A stretch of 64,000 nt of DNA from Agrostemma githago. Its lineage: Eukaryota > Streptophyta > Magnoliopsida > Caryophyllales > Caryophyllaceae. The notes beneath the pieces are model-generated. The model was not told the origin of the DNA. It did no database searches and was given only the letters and a program-made list of their open reading frames with translations. Shown one piece after another: positions 1 to 9,743 of the stretch (position 1 is the first letter of the stretch; each line of letters opens with the position of its first letter). Both the position numbers and the translations under genes were made by a program. The stretch covers positions 10,575,081 to 10,639,080 of the forward strand of contig OY288262.1 of NCBI GenBank assembly GCA_958450325.1, in the 5' to 3' direction.

Positions 1-1
1 C

Positions 2-610
2 AAAATCCAGAGGCATACATCTTCGCCATACCGTCCCCAAACAAATGGAGCGGTAGAAGCTGCCAATAAAACAATTGTCACCATACTTAAAAAGATGGCT
101 GATAATTATCGGGACTGGCCCGACAAAATACCTTTTGCCCTGTGGGGGTACCGGACGTCGATCCGAACTGCAACCGGGGCAACTCCATATTATTTAACGT
201 ACGGCATGGAGGCAGTCCAGTCGGTCGAATTGGAAATACCGTCTCTCAGAATTCTACTAGAAAGCCAAGTGCCCGAAGTGGATTGAGTTCAAGCTCGATA
301 TGACTCGTTAATTCTCTTTGACGAACGACGGTCGCGGGCTCTCAATAACATCCAAATATATCAAAAAAGAATCAAGCGGGTCTTTAACAAAAGAGTTAGG
401 CCCAGGAACATCAAAGAAGGTGATTTGGTCCTAAAATCGGTTCGTGCCTTACTACCGGTTGACCCAAGGGGAAAATTCAAACCCAATTGGGCTGGGCCAT
501 ACCTAGTCAAGAAGGTTCTGTCAGGAGGAGCCGTAATGATGACGGACCTGGACGAGAACGAATTTGTCAACCCAACCAACCTAGACCAGCTGAAGCGCTA
601 CTACCCCTAA
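2..610 (+). pseudogene. Ty3/gypsy (Tat/Ogre) pol, integrase C-terminal end
   Basis: This is the last ~200 codons of a retrotransposon polyprotein, cut by the window edge. One frame runs from base 2 to the TAA at 608-610. It begins in the integrase core (SPYRPQTNGAVEAANK, the region of the catalytic Glu), continues through the conserved YGMEAV segment, and ends with a GPY-type integrase tail (KPNWAGPYLV) and NLDQLKRYY. A single in-frame TGA at 284-286 falls where a Trp codon is expected; otherwise the frame is open. Integrase joins element cDNA to chromosomal DNA in the nucleus. The wording fits the Tat/Ogre branch of Ty3/gypsy, from memory of the family. The domestic neighbours agree: antisense aORF and 2.6-kb LTR downstream. 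The nonsense codon makes it a pseudogene unless read through. Confidence 0.88.
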
Positions 611-971
611 ACCTTATCTCAAATGTCATTTGCAAAAACATCTTTTTCAAAATTTATAAGCAAGTCAATAAGTTAGGGTTATTCATCCTACTGTCGCACA
701 TCTTGAACTCATAGTCTTGGTGTATTTCGAAATTGCAAAAATCTACGTCCGAACTACGTTTGGTTTGATTCCACTAACTGTGGATACGTAGGCAACCCCT
801 CAAAAGGGCACAACCACCGCAATAACGAAAAAGACAGAAACGGTTTCACTAATATAGTACTTTTATTATTCCAAAAAAAAACCCGATAAACTCGGTAATT
901 CAAAATTACAAAAACCAAAAAAAAACACACAACAAAAATAGTAATAATATCTAAATAATAATAGCGGGAGA
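611..971. other. Tat element spacer between pol stop and the antisense gene
   Basis: No gene is seen here. A block at about 754-823 (TTTGGTTTGATT...ATACGTAGGCAACC) recurs at about 18913-18977 in the gag-only element, so it is a conserved piece of the Tat family 3' region. The rest is AT-rich and includes the presumed 3' end of the antisense transcript just before 972. Confidence 0.55.
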
Positions 972-2793
972 CTAGTATCCAGGCATCTTGCCCTTGCCCT
1001 TATCCTTCGGGTCTTGAGGAGCCCGAGGTCGCCGGGGTGGGGAAGATCGTTCCTGAATAACCACGGGAACCTCCTTGGCCCGAGTCCTCTTCTTCGACAG
1101 AGGATCTTCAGCTATTGTCACGGGCCCAAGTCGAGCCCGTATATGCTCTGGCAACCTGTCTTTAGGACCAAGTCGGTCCTGAACTAAAGGCCTGGCTCCT
1201 GGTCTCCTTTCCAAATTTGTCTGGGGGCTCACTTCCCCCCGAGCACCTCTAGCATCGGACCCCCTAGCTCGAGTCCTAGCTCCTCTCCTCTGACTTGGCC
1301 TCAGACGGACTATCGGAGCTTGAACCTCCCCTTCAGCAAAAAAGTCTCTGTTATCTTTAACTTTCTCCCGTCGAAGCAGGTCGAAGGCCTCATCAACCTT
1401 CAGAGCAGCACGAGCTTCGGCAGTCTCGGCTTTGGTCCACCTTTCGTAGGAATAAGACACCCAGGTAGAATGAAGTGACTTGGGAACGGACCAAGTAGTT
1501 CGAGTATACCACCTCTGAATCCAGGTGTCACACATAATGTCGGTCAGCTGGGTAGGTGCACTCACAACTGCCTCGTTCTCTGGGATGCGCTGAGTCCACC
1601 CATACTGCCTGAGTATGCGGTCGGGATAGAGGTGAACTGTATGGCTAAAGGATAGAATCACCAGGTAGCGTGCCTTGTCTCCAGACGCCAGACCCGTCCA
1701 AGCGTAAATAGGCCACCATGGAACCACCCATCGTATCAATGGACCACGATGGAATGTTAATTCTTCCTCCCAATATTTCTGGGTAGTCAGGCAGGACGAG
1801 TCGGTAGGCCGTCTCCTTGTCATCACCTGGTTGAACCAATTTTGACTCGGGTTGGGAGGAGGCTCGATCTTTGACAACCTCTCAAATAGCCAGAGCTGAA
1901 AAGAACACAACATTCATCAGAACAATTCGGAGGTTCGCCAGAAGGCACTCGGTCGAGTGCCGGGGTCACTCGATCGAGTGACACCCCTAAAACGAGGCAG
2001 TAGACCCTTAACGAGGGCACTCGACCGAGTGCTAGGGTGACTCGGTCGAGTGCCCCCTGTAGCAGCATATCGCGAATCGAAAAAAAAAATCGGGAAAAAT
2101 CGAAAAAAGAAGAATCCAAAAAAAGAGAAAAAAAAGAGAAAAGCGATATACTTGCAGCAGACGGGTACTCCCAGTGAAATGGGCTGACTCATCCCTCTTT
2201 CGGTTGTCCAAGCCCTGAATAATTTCCCCCTTGATCAACGATGCGGGACTACACTCCGTCTCCATAAGGTCAGCAATGACGAGAAGACGAACGCTACCCA
2301 TACAAGACAGCAGGTCCATATGGCCTTCGAAGGCATACACATGCAGCATACAGAAGGCGAACGCCCTACGGCTATGAATGGGCGTAACCCGGATGTCATA
2401 CGGGTTCATAAACTTCTCAGCTAAGGCAAGCAGAGAAACGGTATCCCCTTCAAGCATGCAGGATACTTCAGCGTGGGAGAGCCCCAAAAACTCCCGTAGT
2501 TTCCTCCTGGGGTCCCGAACTGAGAAAGGGACGGCGGGACGGAGCAATGGATTCCACCCTCCTATGGCAGCAATTTCCTCAGGGAGAGGAAAGATCTCGC
2601 CCCGAGGGAAGGCGAAAACGTGGTAAGTGTCATCCCAGAAAGTCAGACAGGCATCGAGGAAATGACGGTCCACGTGCATTTGACGAAACGTGAACAGCTG
2701 AAATATGCCCGACTGCCTTAAGGCTACCTTGCTCGCATCCCTAAAATGGTGTGCCCAATATTGCAGCATGTTGATCAGACGGTCGATAGCCAT
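972..2793 (-). CDS. Antisense extra gene (aORF) of a Tat retrotransposon, plant-mobile-domain-like, two exons
   Basis: A 521-residue protein is predicted from exon 1 (2152-2793, 214 codons, ATG at 2793) and exon 2 (972-1895). The 256-bp intron (1896-2151) has GT and TTTTCAG ends and phase 0, and splicing reads through LLQ into LWLFERL without a break. The N-terminal half carries FWDDTYHVFAFPRGEIFPLP and an ...EEIAAIGGW segment, a pattern I associate with plant mobile domain/DUF7745-type proteins. The C-terminal ~100 residues are Arg/Pro-rich and basic. It lies antisense to pol, between pol and the 3' LTR, where Tat elements are known to carry extra ORFs. A TATA box lies 93 bp upstream of the ATG. 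The alternative upstream Met of the open frame would lie past that TATA box, so I chose 2793. The biochemical role is unknown. No inactivating lesion is visible. Confidence 0.75.
1945..2055. repeat. Palindromic CTCGRYCGAG cassette inside the aORF intron
   Basis: Four copies of a 14-bp near-palindrome (CACTCGGTCGAGTG, its reverse complement or CACTCGATCGAGTG) form two pairs. The second pair makes a stem of about 16 bp (GGGCACTCGACCGAGT against its complement) with a ~9-nt loop. The spacer between pairs contains GGCAGTAG (1996-2003). The same arrangement and spacer word occur in the LTR at 4895-5004 (GGCAGTAG at 4947-4954). The intron of the second aORF copy lacks it and is ~105 bp shorter. Confidence 0.85.
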
Positions 2794-3459
2794 GATAAAG
2801 TTTCTTGAAAGGAATAAGGTTTTCTTTTGAGGAGAAGATGAAGTTTTTTTTTTGAGTTGTGACAAAGGAAGGAGCCAGGGTGATGTATTTATAACACCAA
2901 AACCCTGGAGCATCCCCTGCAGGTGTGCCTCCTTGGCCCAAGCGGGCCTAGACATACAGGCCCGATCCATGACTCTTCCCACAGACATTTAGTCATCCCG
3001 AGCAGTCTGTCAAAATTCAAAATTCAATTCAATTCAAAAAATATATACATTCTAATTTTTTCCAATTTTTTTTTTTCTTCAAACATCCAAATTTTTATTC
3101 CCCAGCGCAAGTCATCTTTACTACCTACGTGTTGCATACATTTTATGTGACTTATAAAGGTACGACTCAAACAGGGACATGCAACCCTCTAAATCTTCTC
3201 AGCGGAAGCCCAAGGCAGCATTTTCTCCGGAATGGTACGGGATGAGCCCACATATAGGCGCACCCAGGACTTATGCTACAAGTCCGATTCCCCACGGAGT
3301 TATTATCATCTGCTCAGGTATGATTTCTAACTTATGGCTGGCGAGCCCTTCACGCGAGTCTAATGGACTATAAACGACCCGATCGGAAGTCTACCAGGTC
3401 TTAACAGGCTTGGTAGCTACTCTGACTTTCTCCCTGTCCAAGCCTCAGTCAGAGTGGGG
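2794..3459 (+). other. Tat element 3' untranslated region up to the LTR
   Basis: This holds the aORF leader and TATA box, then a conserved Tat block (about 3100-3459, starting near CCCCAGCGCAAGTCAT). The block recurs at about 7545-7695 and 19683-20050. It ends in a purine-rich stretch (GTCAGAGTGGGGGCT, about 3447-3461), the likely polypurine tract. No sense-strand gene is seen. Confidence 0.6.
2886..2893 (-). promoter_or_regulatory. TATA box of the antisense gene
   Basis: On the minus strand this reads TATAAATA, 93 bp before the ATG at 2793. The second aORF copy has the same word 102 bp before its ATG (7376-7383), so sequence and spacing are conserved between copies. Transcription would run opposite to the retrotransposon. 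Confidence 0.6.
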
Positions 3460-3856
3460 GCTATGGCAGTTTCCAAAAAACACCCGATGATGATCGGACG
3501 CTAACATGTTCTAACGCGCTCGAATACGGGCTCGAAATCAATAATGTCCGGCATGGGCTTTTAACGGGATACAAATCTCACAAAACCAACCTCAAATTCA
3601 GGCCCAGTGGGTCGTTCCGAGCAAAATGAGACTAATTTGGGTCAAAACTGACACCAAAAATAATTCCCGTCTTTTAGCGACCGGGTCAAAACCCGGTCAA
3701 GACAAACCCGACACAAAAAAAGACCGGATGCATGCTCAAAACTTGCGCCAGATTCAAAAATCAGCCAAAATCATCCAAAATCAATCCAAAATCAATCAAA
3801 ATCAATTAAAATCAAATCAAGGCTAATCAAGCCTAAATTTATGCGGCTAAATTGAT

Positions 3857-3968
3857 CCACTCGGTCGAGTGGATTGGTTACTCGATCGAGTGGAGCCTCA
3901 TAGAACCGGTCCAGGTTCATTCACGAGGGCACTCGACCGAGTGCATTAGGGTCACTCGGTCGAGTGAC
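3857..3968. repeat. Palindrome pairs upstream of LTR TATA box
   Basis: Four copies of ACTCGRYCGAGT-type palindromes in two pairs end 19 bp before the TATA box at 3987. The last pair (CACTCGACCGAGTG, then CACTCGGTCGAGTG) is mutually complementary and could form a hairpin. The position suggests a promoter-proximal element, which is inference. Confidence 0.8.
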
Positions 3969-3986
3969 CCTATGTCACGGGTTCCC

Positions 3987-3994
3987 TATAAATA
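3987..3994 (+). promoter_or_regulatory. LTR TATA box
   Basis: TATAAATA follows the palindrome pairs in the LTR. The corresponding boxes are TATAAATA at 10332-10339 and TATATAAA at 13103-13110 and 20562-20569, all on the + strand, as expected for the RNA polymerase II promoter of a + strand retrotransposon. Confidence 0.6.
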
Positions 3995-4409
3995 CCCGTC
4001 AATCCTAAGCATTCAACACACTTTTTTGAACACTTTTCACCCTTCAAAAATTCAGCCAACCTTGCACTCATCTTACACCCTACACTTTGCAACACCATTC
4101 TCGACATCACAATACACACGAAACCGAGCCATACATACACACCACCAACTCCTCCTACGTATCTCGACGTTCCAGTGCCATTGCCGCCGTTTGACGAACC
4201 GTATCCCGAGAAGCAAGAACATGTAGGTTGAGGGTGTGACAATTCAACACCGACCTTTCCTACTTCATCCTTTTTTCTCGTTTTTTTTATGTATATTTTT
4301 ACTTATACTTATAGTATTATATCTAGTCGATAGTAACGACATTACTAACGCTAATATTTTACTTTTTGCATTCAGTTATCGTTGTACATTTTTATTATAA
4401 TGTACCGCG

Positions 4410-4413
<4 letters not shown>

Positions 4414-4492
<79 letters not shown>
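4414..4492. repeat. (TA)n microsatellite in the LTR
   Basis: About 79 bp of uninterrupted TA. It is absent at the equivalent place in the other LTR copies here, so it is an expansion specific to this copy. Confidence 0.95.
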
Positions 4493-4494
<2 letters not shown>

Positions 4495-4894
4495 CTACGT
4501 AATAATTTCAAAGTTCGGATCCAAACACGTTTAATTACGATGGTCATTTTTATGGTCCGTTTATTAACACGATCACGACCATTCGTAGTTGAACGCGTAT
4601 ACATCCATTTCTAAGATTGGTACAGAACCCGTTGACACGAAAATCAACATCTCATAATTCGTAAGGATTAATTTCGATGTCGTGACGTAGAGGGACTCAA
4701 TTTTGTCACTAATCAAAATTTTCAAACTAACAACGTTTTTTATAAAATTCCGATAACGGTATTATAATCGTATGCGTACACGATTATAGTACCGGAAACC
4801 AAGTTAAATACAAATCATGCGATATTTGTATTTGATTTGGCCAATCATCGATTTTAAACCAAAAAAAAACAAACGAGTCACAACACATACAGGG

Positions 4895-5004
4895 GCTACT
4901 CGACCGAGTACATAGGCTACTCGATCGAGTAGCACCCAAAAAACTGGGCAGTAGCGTCTTCTAGGACGCACTCGACCGAGTCAGCCCACGACTCGGTCGA
5001 GTGG
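4895..5004. repeat. Second palindrome cassette in the LTR
   Basis: Two pairs of ACTCGRYCGAGT palindromes with an intervening GGCAGTAG spacer (4947-4954), downstream of the TATA box. It has the same layout as the cassette in the aORF intron at 1945-2055. Confidence 0.85.
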
Positions 5005-6067
5005 GTCCTGTAACCCAGAAAACCGAGTGCCTCGACACACCTTTCGAGCCTCGCCTTTTTTACGACTCTAGTCATCACGTGTAAAGACAATCACGTGACC
5101 CTCTTTTCTTCAAAACTCACACATATCACGACACATAAACGATTTTGATCAACGGTCTCACACTATTAATTTTATGTCGACAACTCTTTAGTCGTATCCG
5201 ACGTATAATTAATTTAGACTCCATTTCTCGAGGTGATAAGTCGGGACAAGGCATCGAGGTTCGAGATCGGGTTAGCACCGCGCCTAGGTCTCGAACCTCC
5301 GTCCTTTGATTAATATGCAATATAATGCGTACTTAATTAAGGTTCGTCCATCTACACAAATTCACGGTCTAGTTTATACACGGGTCCGTTTCTATTATTG
5401 CTTGTCATTTCGATTATTATATTTTATTGTTCGTTGTATTGTGAATTTCGGGTTGTATTCCGCCCGTGTAACTTGTAACCGATTTATTTTGCTTTGCTTT
5501 ATTTATTTGCGTTTTACCGCTTTTAAATGAACCCTCGCATGCTAAATCACTTCGACAATAAAATAGATGCATTAAATTGACGTTGCTCACATTTAATTCG
5601 CATGCTTAGCTAAAACGCTGTTTGCATATCATTTCACCGAATCACTAACGCGCATATTAGAAAGTCAAACGATGTCTTAGTAGAGGCCGCTAAGTGCGGG
5701 CGGGGTTGGGTGTCCTTTGTGGGCTTCCCAACACGTACCCTCACCCCTTACTCAGAACCTCGGTTTCCGGATGCCCGAAACCGTTGGCGCACGAGAGTCA
5801 TTCAATACACGATAACCGGTAGTGACGGTATCGGTATCGCAATGCAAAAGGACGAGCCCAATAAACTCTAAAACCAAAATGGGCCGTACTTTGTGTATGG
5901 CCCACAGCGATATAGAGTGGGCTCGAACGGTTCCGAATAACCATAAAATTCGGTGGCGACTCCATTTCGACTTAAATTTCAATTCGATCCATTCTCATAT
6001 GGAGGTGCATTCGCCTACCCAAAACCCGCGCGTGGCCGCGTCGGGGTGGACCTACGCCATGTCCACA

Positions 6068-7274
6068 TCTTAGAAACAGACCAAGTAGCCCGGGTGTACC
6101 ACCGCTGCATCCAGGTGTCACACAGCACATCCGTCAGCTGAGTAGATTCACTCACAACCGCCTCAATTTCTGGGATTCTTTGGGCCCGACCATGTTGCCT
6201 AAGTATGCGATCGGGGTAAAGGTGAATTGTCTGCCTAAAAGGTAGGATCACCTGATATCGTGCCCTGTCTCTCGATTCTAAACCAGTACGAACATAAATG
6301 GGCCACCATGGTACGGTCAATCGGATCAATGGGCCATGGAAAGACAGCACTTCGTCCCAGTATTTTTGAGTATTGAGGCGAGAAAAGTCAACGGTCCGTC
6401 TCCTCGTCATCACCTGATTGGGGCGATATCGGCTCACGTCAAGGGGAGGATCCACGATTGATAGTCTCTCAAATAGCGAAAGATGAAAAAATCGGGGAAT
6501 ATGATTATCAAAAAAAAAATCGCGAAAATAGGAATAATCACGAAAATCGAAAAACCGCAAAAATCGAGAAAACCGCGAAAAATTGGAAAATTGCGAAAAA
6601 TCAAAAATCGAGAAAAAAATCAAGGCAATATACCTGCAAAAGACGGGTACTCCAAGTCAATCGGATCGAGGAATCCCTTTTACGATTATCCAAACCTTGT
6701 ATAATTTCTCCCGTAATCAGCCAAGCTGGACTGTTCTCCATTTCCATCAGGTCAACCGCGGTAAAAAGACGGACATGGCCCATGCATGATAACAGTTCCA
6801 TATGACCTTCGAAGGCATAAACATGGAGCATACAAAAGGCAAAGGCCCTACGGCTATGGACCGGCCTAACCCGAACGTCGTGTGGATTCATAAATTTTTC
6901 AGCCAGGTCGATCAAAGAGACAGTATCTCCTTCCAGCATACGAGATACCTCCATGTGAGAAAGTCCTAAAAATTCCCGTAATTTCCTCCTCGGATCAAGA
7001 ACTGAAAACGGGATAGCAGGACGAAGTATGGGATCCATCCACCTACAGCAGCAATTTCCTCAGGAATAGGACAAATTTCGCCTCGAGGAAAGCCAAAAAC
7101 GTGATAGGTATCGTCCCAATAGGACAAGCAAGCATCCAGAAAGTGACGATCCACTTGCATTTGACTGATTGTGAACAATTGAGTAATACCATTCTGATTT
7201 AGAATAACTTTGTCTGCGTCTTTAAAGTATCGGGACCAATCCTGCAGCATTCCGATTAAGCGGTCGATTCCCAT
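6068..7274 (-). pseudogene. Second antisense aORF copy, truncated, frameshifted, splice acceptor lost
   Basis: This copy is homologous to 972-2793. Exon 1 is 6634-7274 (ATG at 7274) with a consensus donor CAG/GTATAT. A frameshift near 7030-7040 splits it after AAVGGW. Exon 2 (6068-6482) keeps SLFERLSIVDPP and PYR-like segments but is cut at 6068, where the LTR of the first Tat element begins. The first bases after the LTR (TCTTA) would be the target site. The intron is 151 bp, and its acceptor AG has become AT (6484-6483), changing the flanking Gln codon to His. The intron lacks stops in the exon 2 frame. The copy is therefore dead as a spliced gene. Its other part should lie left of the window. 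Confidence 0.8.
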
Positions 7275-7695
7275 AGTGGAATTTCTTAAAAAAAGAATAA
7301 GATTCTCGAGGCTTGTTTCTCTTTAGAAGGAAGGGAATTGTGAGAATTATGAAGAAATTAAAAGCAAGGGAAGGATATTTATAGCATTAAACCCAGACTT
7401 TCCTCTTTACTTTAGGATTCCTAATCCCAGAAGATTTAGCATACATGCCTTATATTAGAGTCTAGCTAAGTCATCCCGAGCATTCCTATTCCTTTTCAGA
7501 GTTAGATTTTTGAAAAAATCCAATAATTTTCAAAATTTTCTTTTCCCCAGCGCGAGTCATTTCTACCTAAATGCTACATGCGAAACTTTGCATAGTCATG
7601 TACAGGAACGATTCAAGCAGGGCTGTGCGGCTAACTCCCCAGCGGAAAGCCCAAGGCGGCATTTTTCATGGGATGGGTCCACCTATGTTTCTACA
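7275..7695. other. Remnant of second Tat element downstream of its aORF, with aORF TATA box
   Basis: This contains TATAAATA on the minus strand (7376-7383) and the conserved Tat 3' block (about 7545-7695, with CCCAGCGGAAAGCCCAAGGC-like words). Homology to 3100-3260 and 19683-19840 stops near 7690-7695, where MULE sequence begins. The expected polypurine tract and 3' LTR of this copy are absent, so it is broken here. Confidence 0.6.
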
Positions 7696-7819
7696 GGAAG
7701 ATATTAAAGCATTAAGACAAAACGCGTTACTTTAGTTCGTATTATGTGCTACTTTAATGAATTCATTCCGTTACTTTAACTAATAAAACCAGTAAAAGGC
7801 AAAACAACAGGCAGGTGTA

Positions 7820-9697
7820 CCTTGGCTTTAGTGGACTAGAAATTCTTTATCCCTAGTAGCGTCCCTCACTGTAGTTACTTCAACACCATCTCTTTCAGCA
7901 AAACCTCTAACACTGCACGTTCCCACGGAACACTTTACCTCCTCTTGAAATTCGTTAAACACGACGTGGGTGTAGATCCTTGATGCGTACTGTTCTATCG
8001 GCAGGTTTGTTATTGTCTTGGGCAGAGATTGTATGTTCTCGCTGTCAAGCTTTTTCTGGGTATAACTCTGCTGATCCATGGCGCTCTCAAAACGCATCCA
8101 GAATTCAACCAACGTTCCGTGCTGGATCTCAAACCATTTGAAAAAACTATTTTCGCTCTCCGATCTTTAGGTTGTCGCATTAAGCCACCCGTCCTGAGAT
8201 CCCTGCAGTGTGCCATGACCCACTGCTTCCTAATCGAAAAGGTAGTTGTGAACCACTGAACATTCCCCACGTCGTGCTCCTCCATTATTTCAGTCCACCG
8301 CTCGTCAAATTCCGCTGCAGTGATCTCGTCATCCCACACTATTGCATTCAATTTCTTCATGAATTCCTTGTAGTCAGCCCTTGTGGCACCGTATTTAATG
8401 GGGAACTTATTCAATATATGCCACATAAAAAATCGTTGCCACGCCGATTTAAATATCTTCACCAACGATGATATGATCCCGGGGTCCTGATCAGTGATGA
8501 TTTACGCATGCTCTACGCCGCCCATGGCTGTCAGGAACCGTTTGAACACCCAGTTGAACGATTCAATGTCCTCGTGCGTGATTAGAGCGCCACCGAAAGT
8601 CACCGATCGTTTGTGATGATCAATAACAGTGAACGGTGTGAATATCATCTTATATTTGTTCGTCCCGTATGTTGGGTCAAACGAAACTGCGTCACCAAAC
8701 AACCTGTAGTTTCTCCTAGCAACACTGTCAGCCCAAAAGACCCTGCTCAAACTACCATCCTCATCCAGTTCTTAATAAAAAAAAATCCCTACCGATTGTC
8801 CGCCATACCCCTGAAACGATCGATGAATAACTGACCGTCCCTCTCATAGATGAAGCACTTTATATCTCTGCCAAAGTTCTTGAAGTCGACCAAGCTGGCA
8901 CCTACGTTTGCGAACCCTTTAACCTGCTCCTTACAAATCTTGTACTTCTGCGTGGCACCTACCTTCAGCTGAAACAATTCGTTGATTAAAGTAACGCATG
9001 CCAAAGGTTGAAGTAACAGTAAGACGGAATTAAAGTAACGCGTTGATTAAGTTACCAGAAATTGCTAATTCACAGACGGCATTCATTAAAGTAACGGAGT
9101 TTACGAACCACAGTAACATAGCATGTGCATTAGAGTAACCAAATATTACCTATGGTGCAGTGAACTCATATAGCGGTCAGAATTTAAATAATTGAACCTG
9201 CAAGAACTTAATCGACACATACCCGTGAATTGTTCAGGATCATTTGCTTGTGGTACTTCATGAGGTTTCTCGATATCTTATGGAATTCTCTGTCTTTCGT
9301 TAGAAAACAACAATTTTTAGAGGGCCGTCTTTGCTGTACAACTTAATTCTTGCCATACAACCAACACGACGGAACTTTGTTTTTCTTTTCGGTTCATTCA
9401 CAACGAATCCCTCGGTTGTCTTCCTTCACTGCTCCCTCCTTCGATGTCGACTCCTTGGACGCCGCATCTCCGCTGTCTTTTTTTTTGTTAAAACCCTGCC
9501 TATTACATACAAGCAGCTTTGATTTAATCTCACCACCCCCCATCTCCTCGTTGTGTACCTCCTCAAATCGAACCTGCTGGCCAATGCGTAGATTTTATAA
9601 AAATTTACCGCCTCTTCCACGTCTTTGAATATCTGCCCTACATATGACGTGAAACTCTCACCTACATCCCTGCACCATTCTTGTGCTTGTGCGTCAA
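7820..9697 (-). pseudogene. FAR1/MULE transposase pseudogene, copy 1
   Basis: Read from 9697 leftwards. An exon starts after a TTTTCAG acceptor with EWCRDVGESFTSYVGQIF and ...EEAVNFYKIYALA, the N-terminal FAR1 DNA-binding region, followed by disturbed frames with GCMARIKLYSKDG. A further exon starts at 8968 (LKVGATQKYKICKEQ) and carries the MULE transposase core: FWADSVARRNYRLFGDAVSF, then DPTYGTNKYKMIF and HHKRSVTFGGALI. IITDQDPGI follows an in-frame TAA near 8502. The end resembles the copy at 56546-57695 (SVRGF...VTTVRDATRDKE). The SWIM zinc finger and C-terminus are missing; the sequence breaks at about 7695-7820. Several stops and frameshifts make it inactive. Exon 1 is at 12181-12214; the intron between holds a lone LTR. 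Confidence 0.82.
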
Positions 9698-9743
9698 CTG
9701 AAAAGCAAACCAGTGCATTGAAGTAATTAAATTAACAGATGAT

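Larger units (their letters stand above)
3460..6067 (+). mobile_element. 3' LTR of the first Tat element, 5' tip deleted
   Basis: It is homologous to the 2662-bp LTRs at 12593-15254 and 20051-22712. The first ~35 bp, including the expected TGTAGACACC start, are missing: the polypurine region joins directly to CTATGGCAGTTTCC. The right end is ATGTCCACA at 6067, immediately followed by aORF sequence of another Tat copy. Inside are palindrome pairs (3857-3968, 4895-5004), a TATA box (3987-3994) and a long (TA)n tract (4414-4492). The diagnostic end block (ACCCGCGCGTGGCC) is at about 6026. Confidence 0.85.

Noticed and set aside
4366..4614. Open frames on both strands encoding alternating Ile-Tyr
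   Set aside because: Translation of the (TA)n microsatellite inside an LTR; not a gene.
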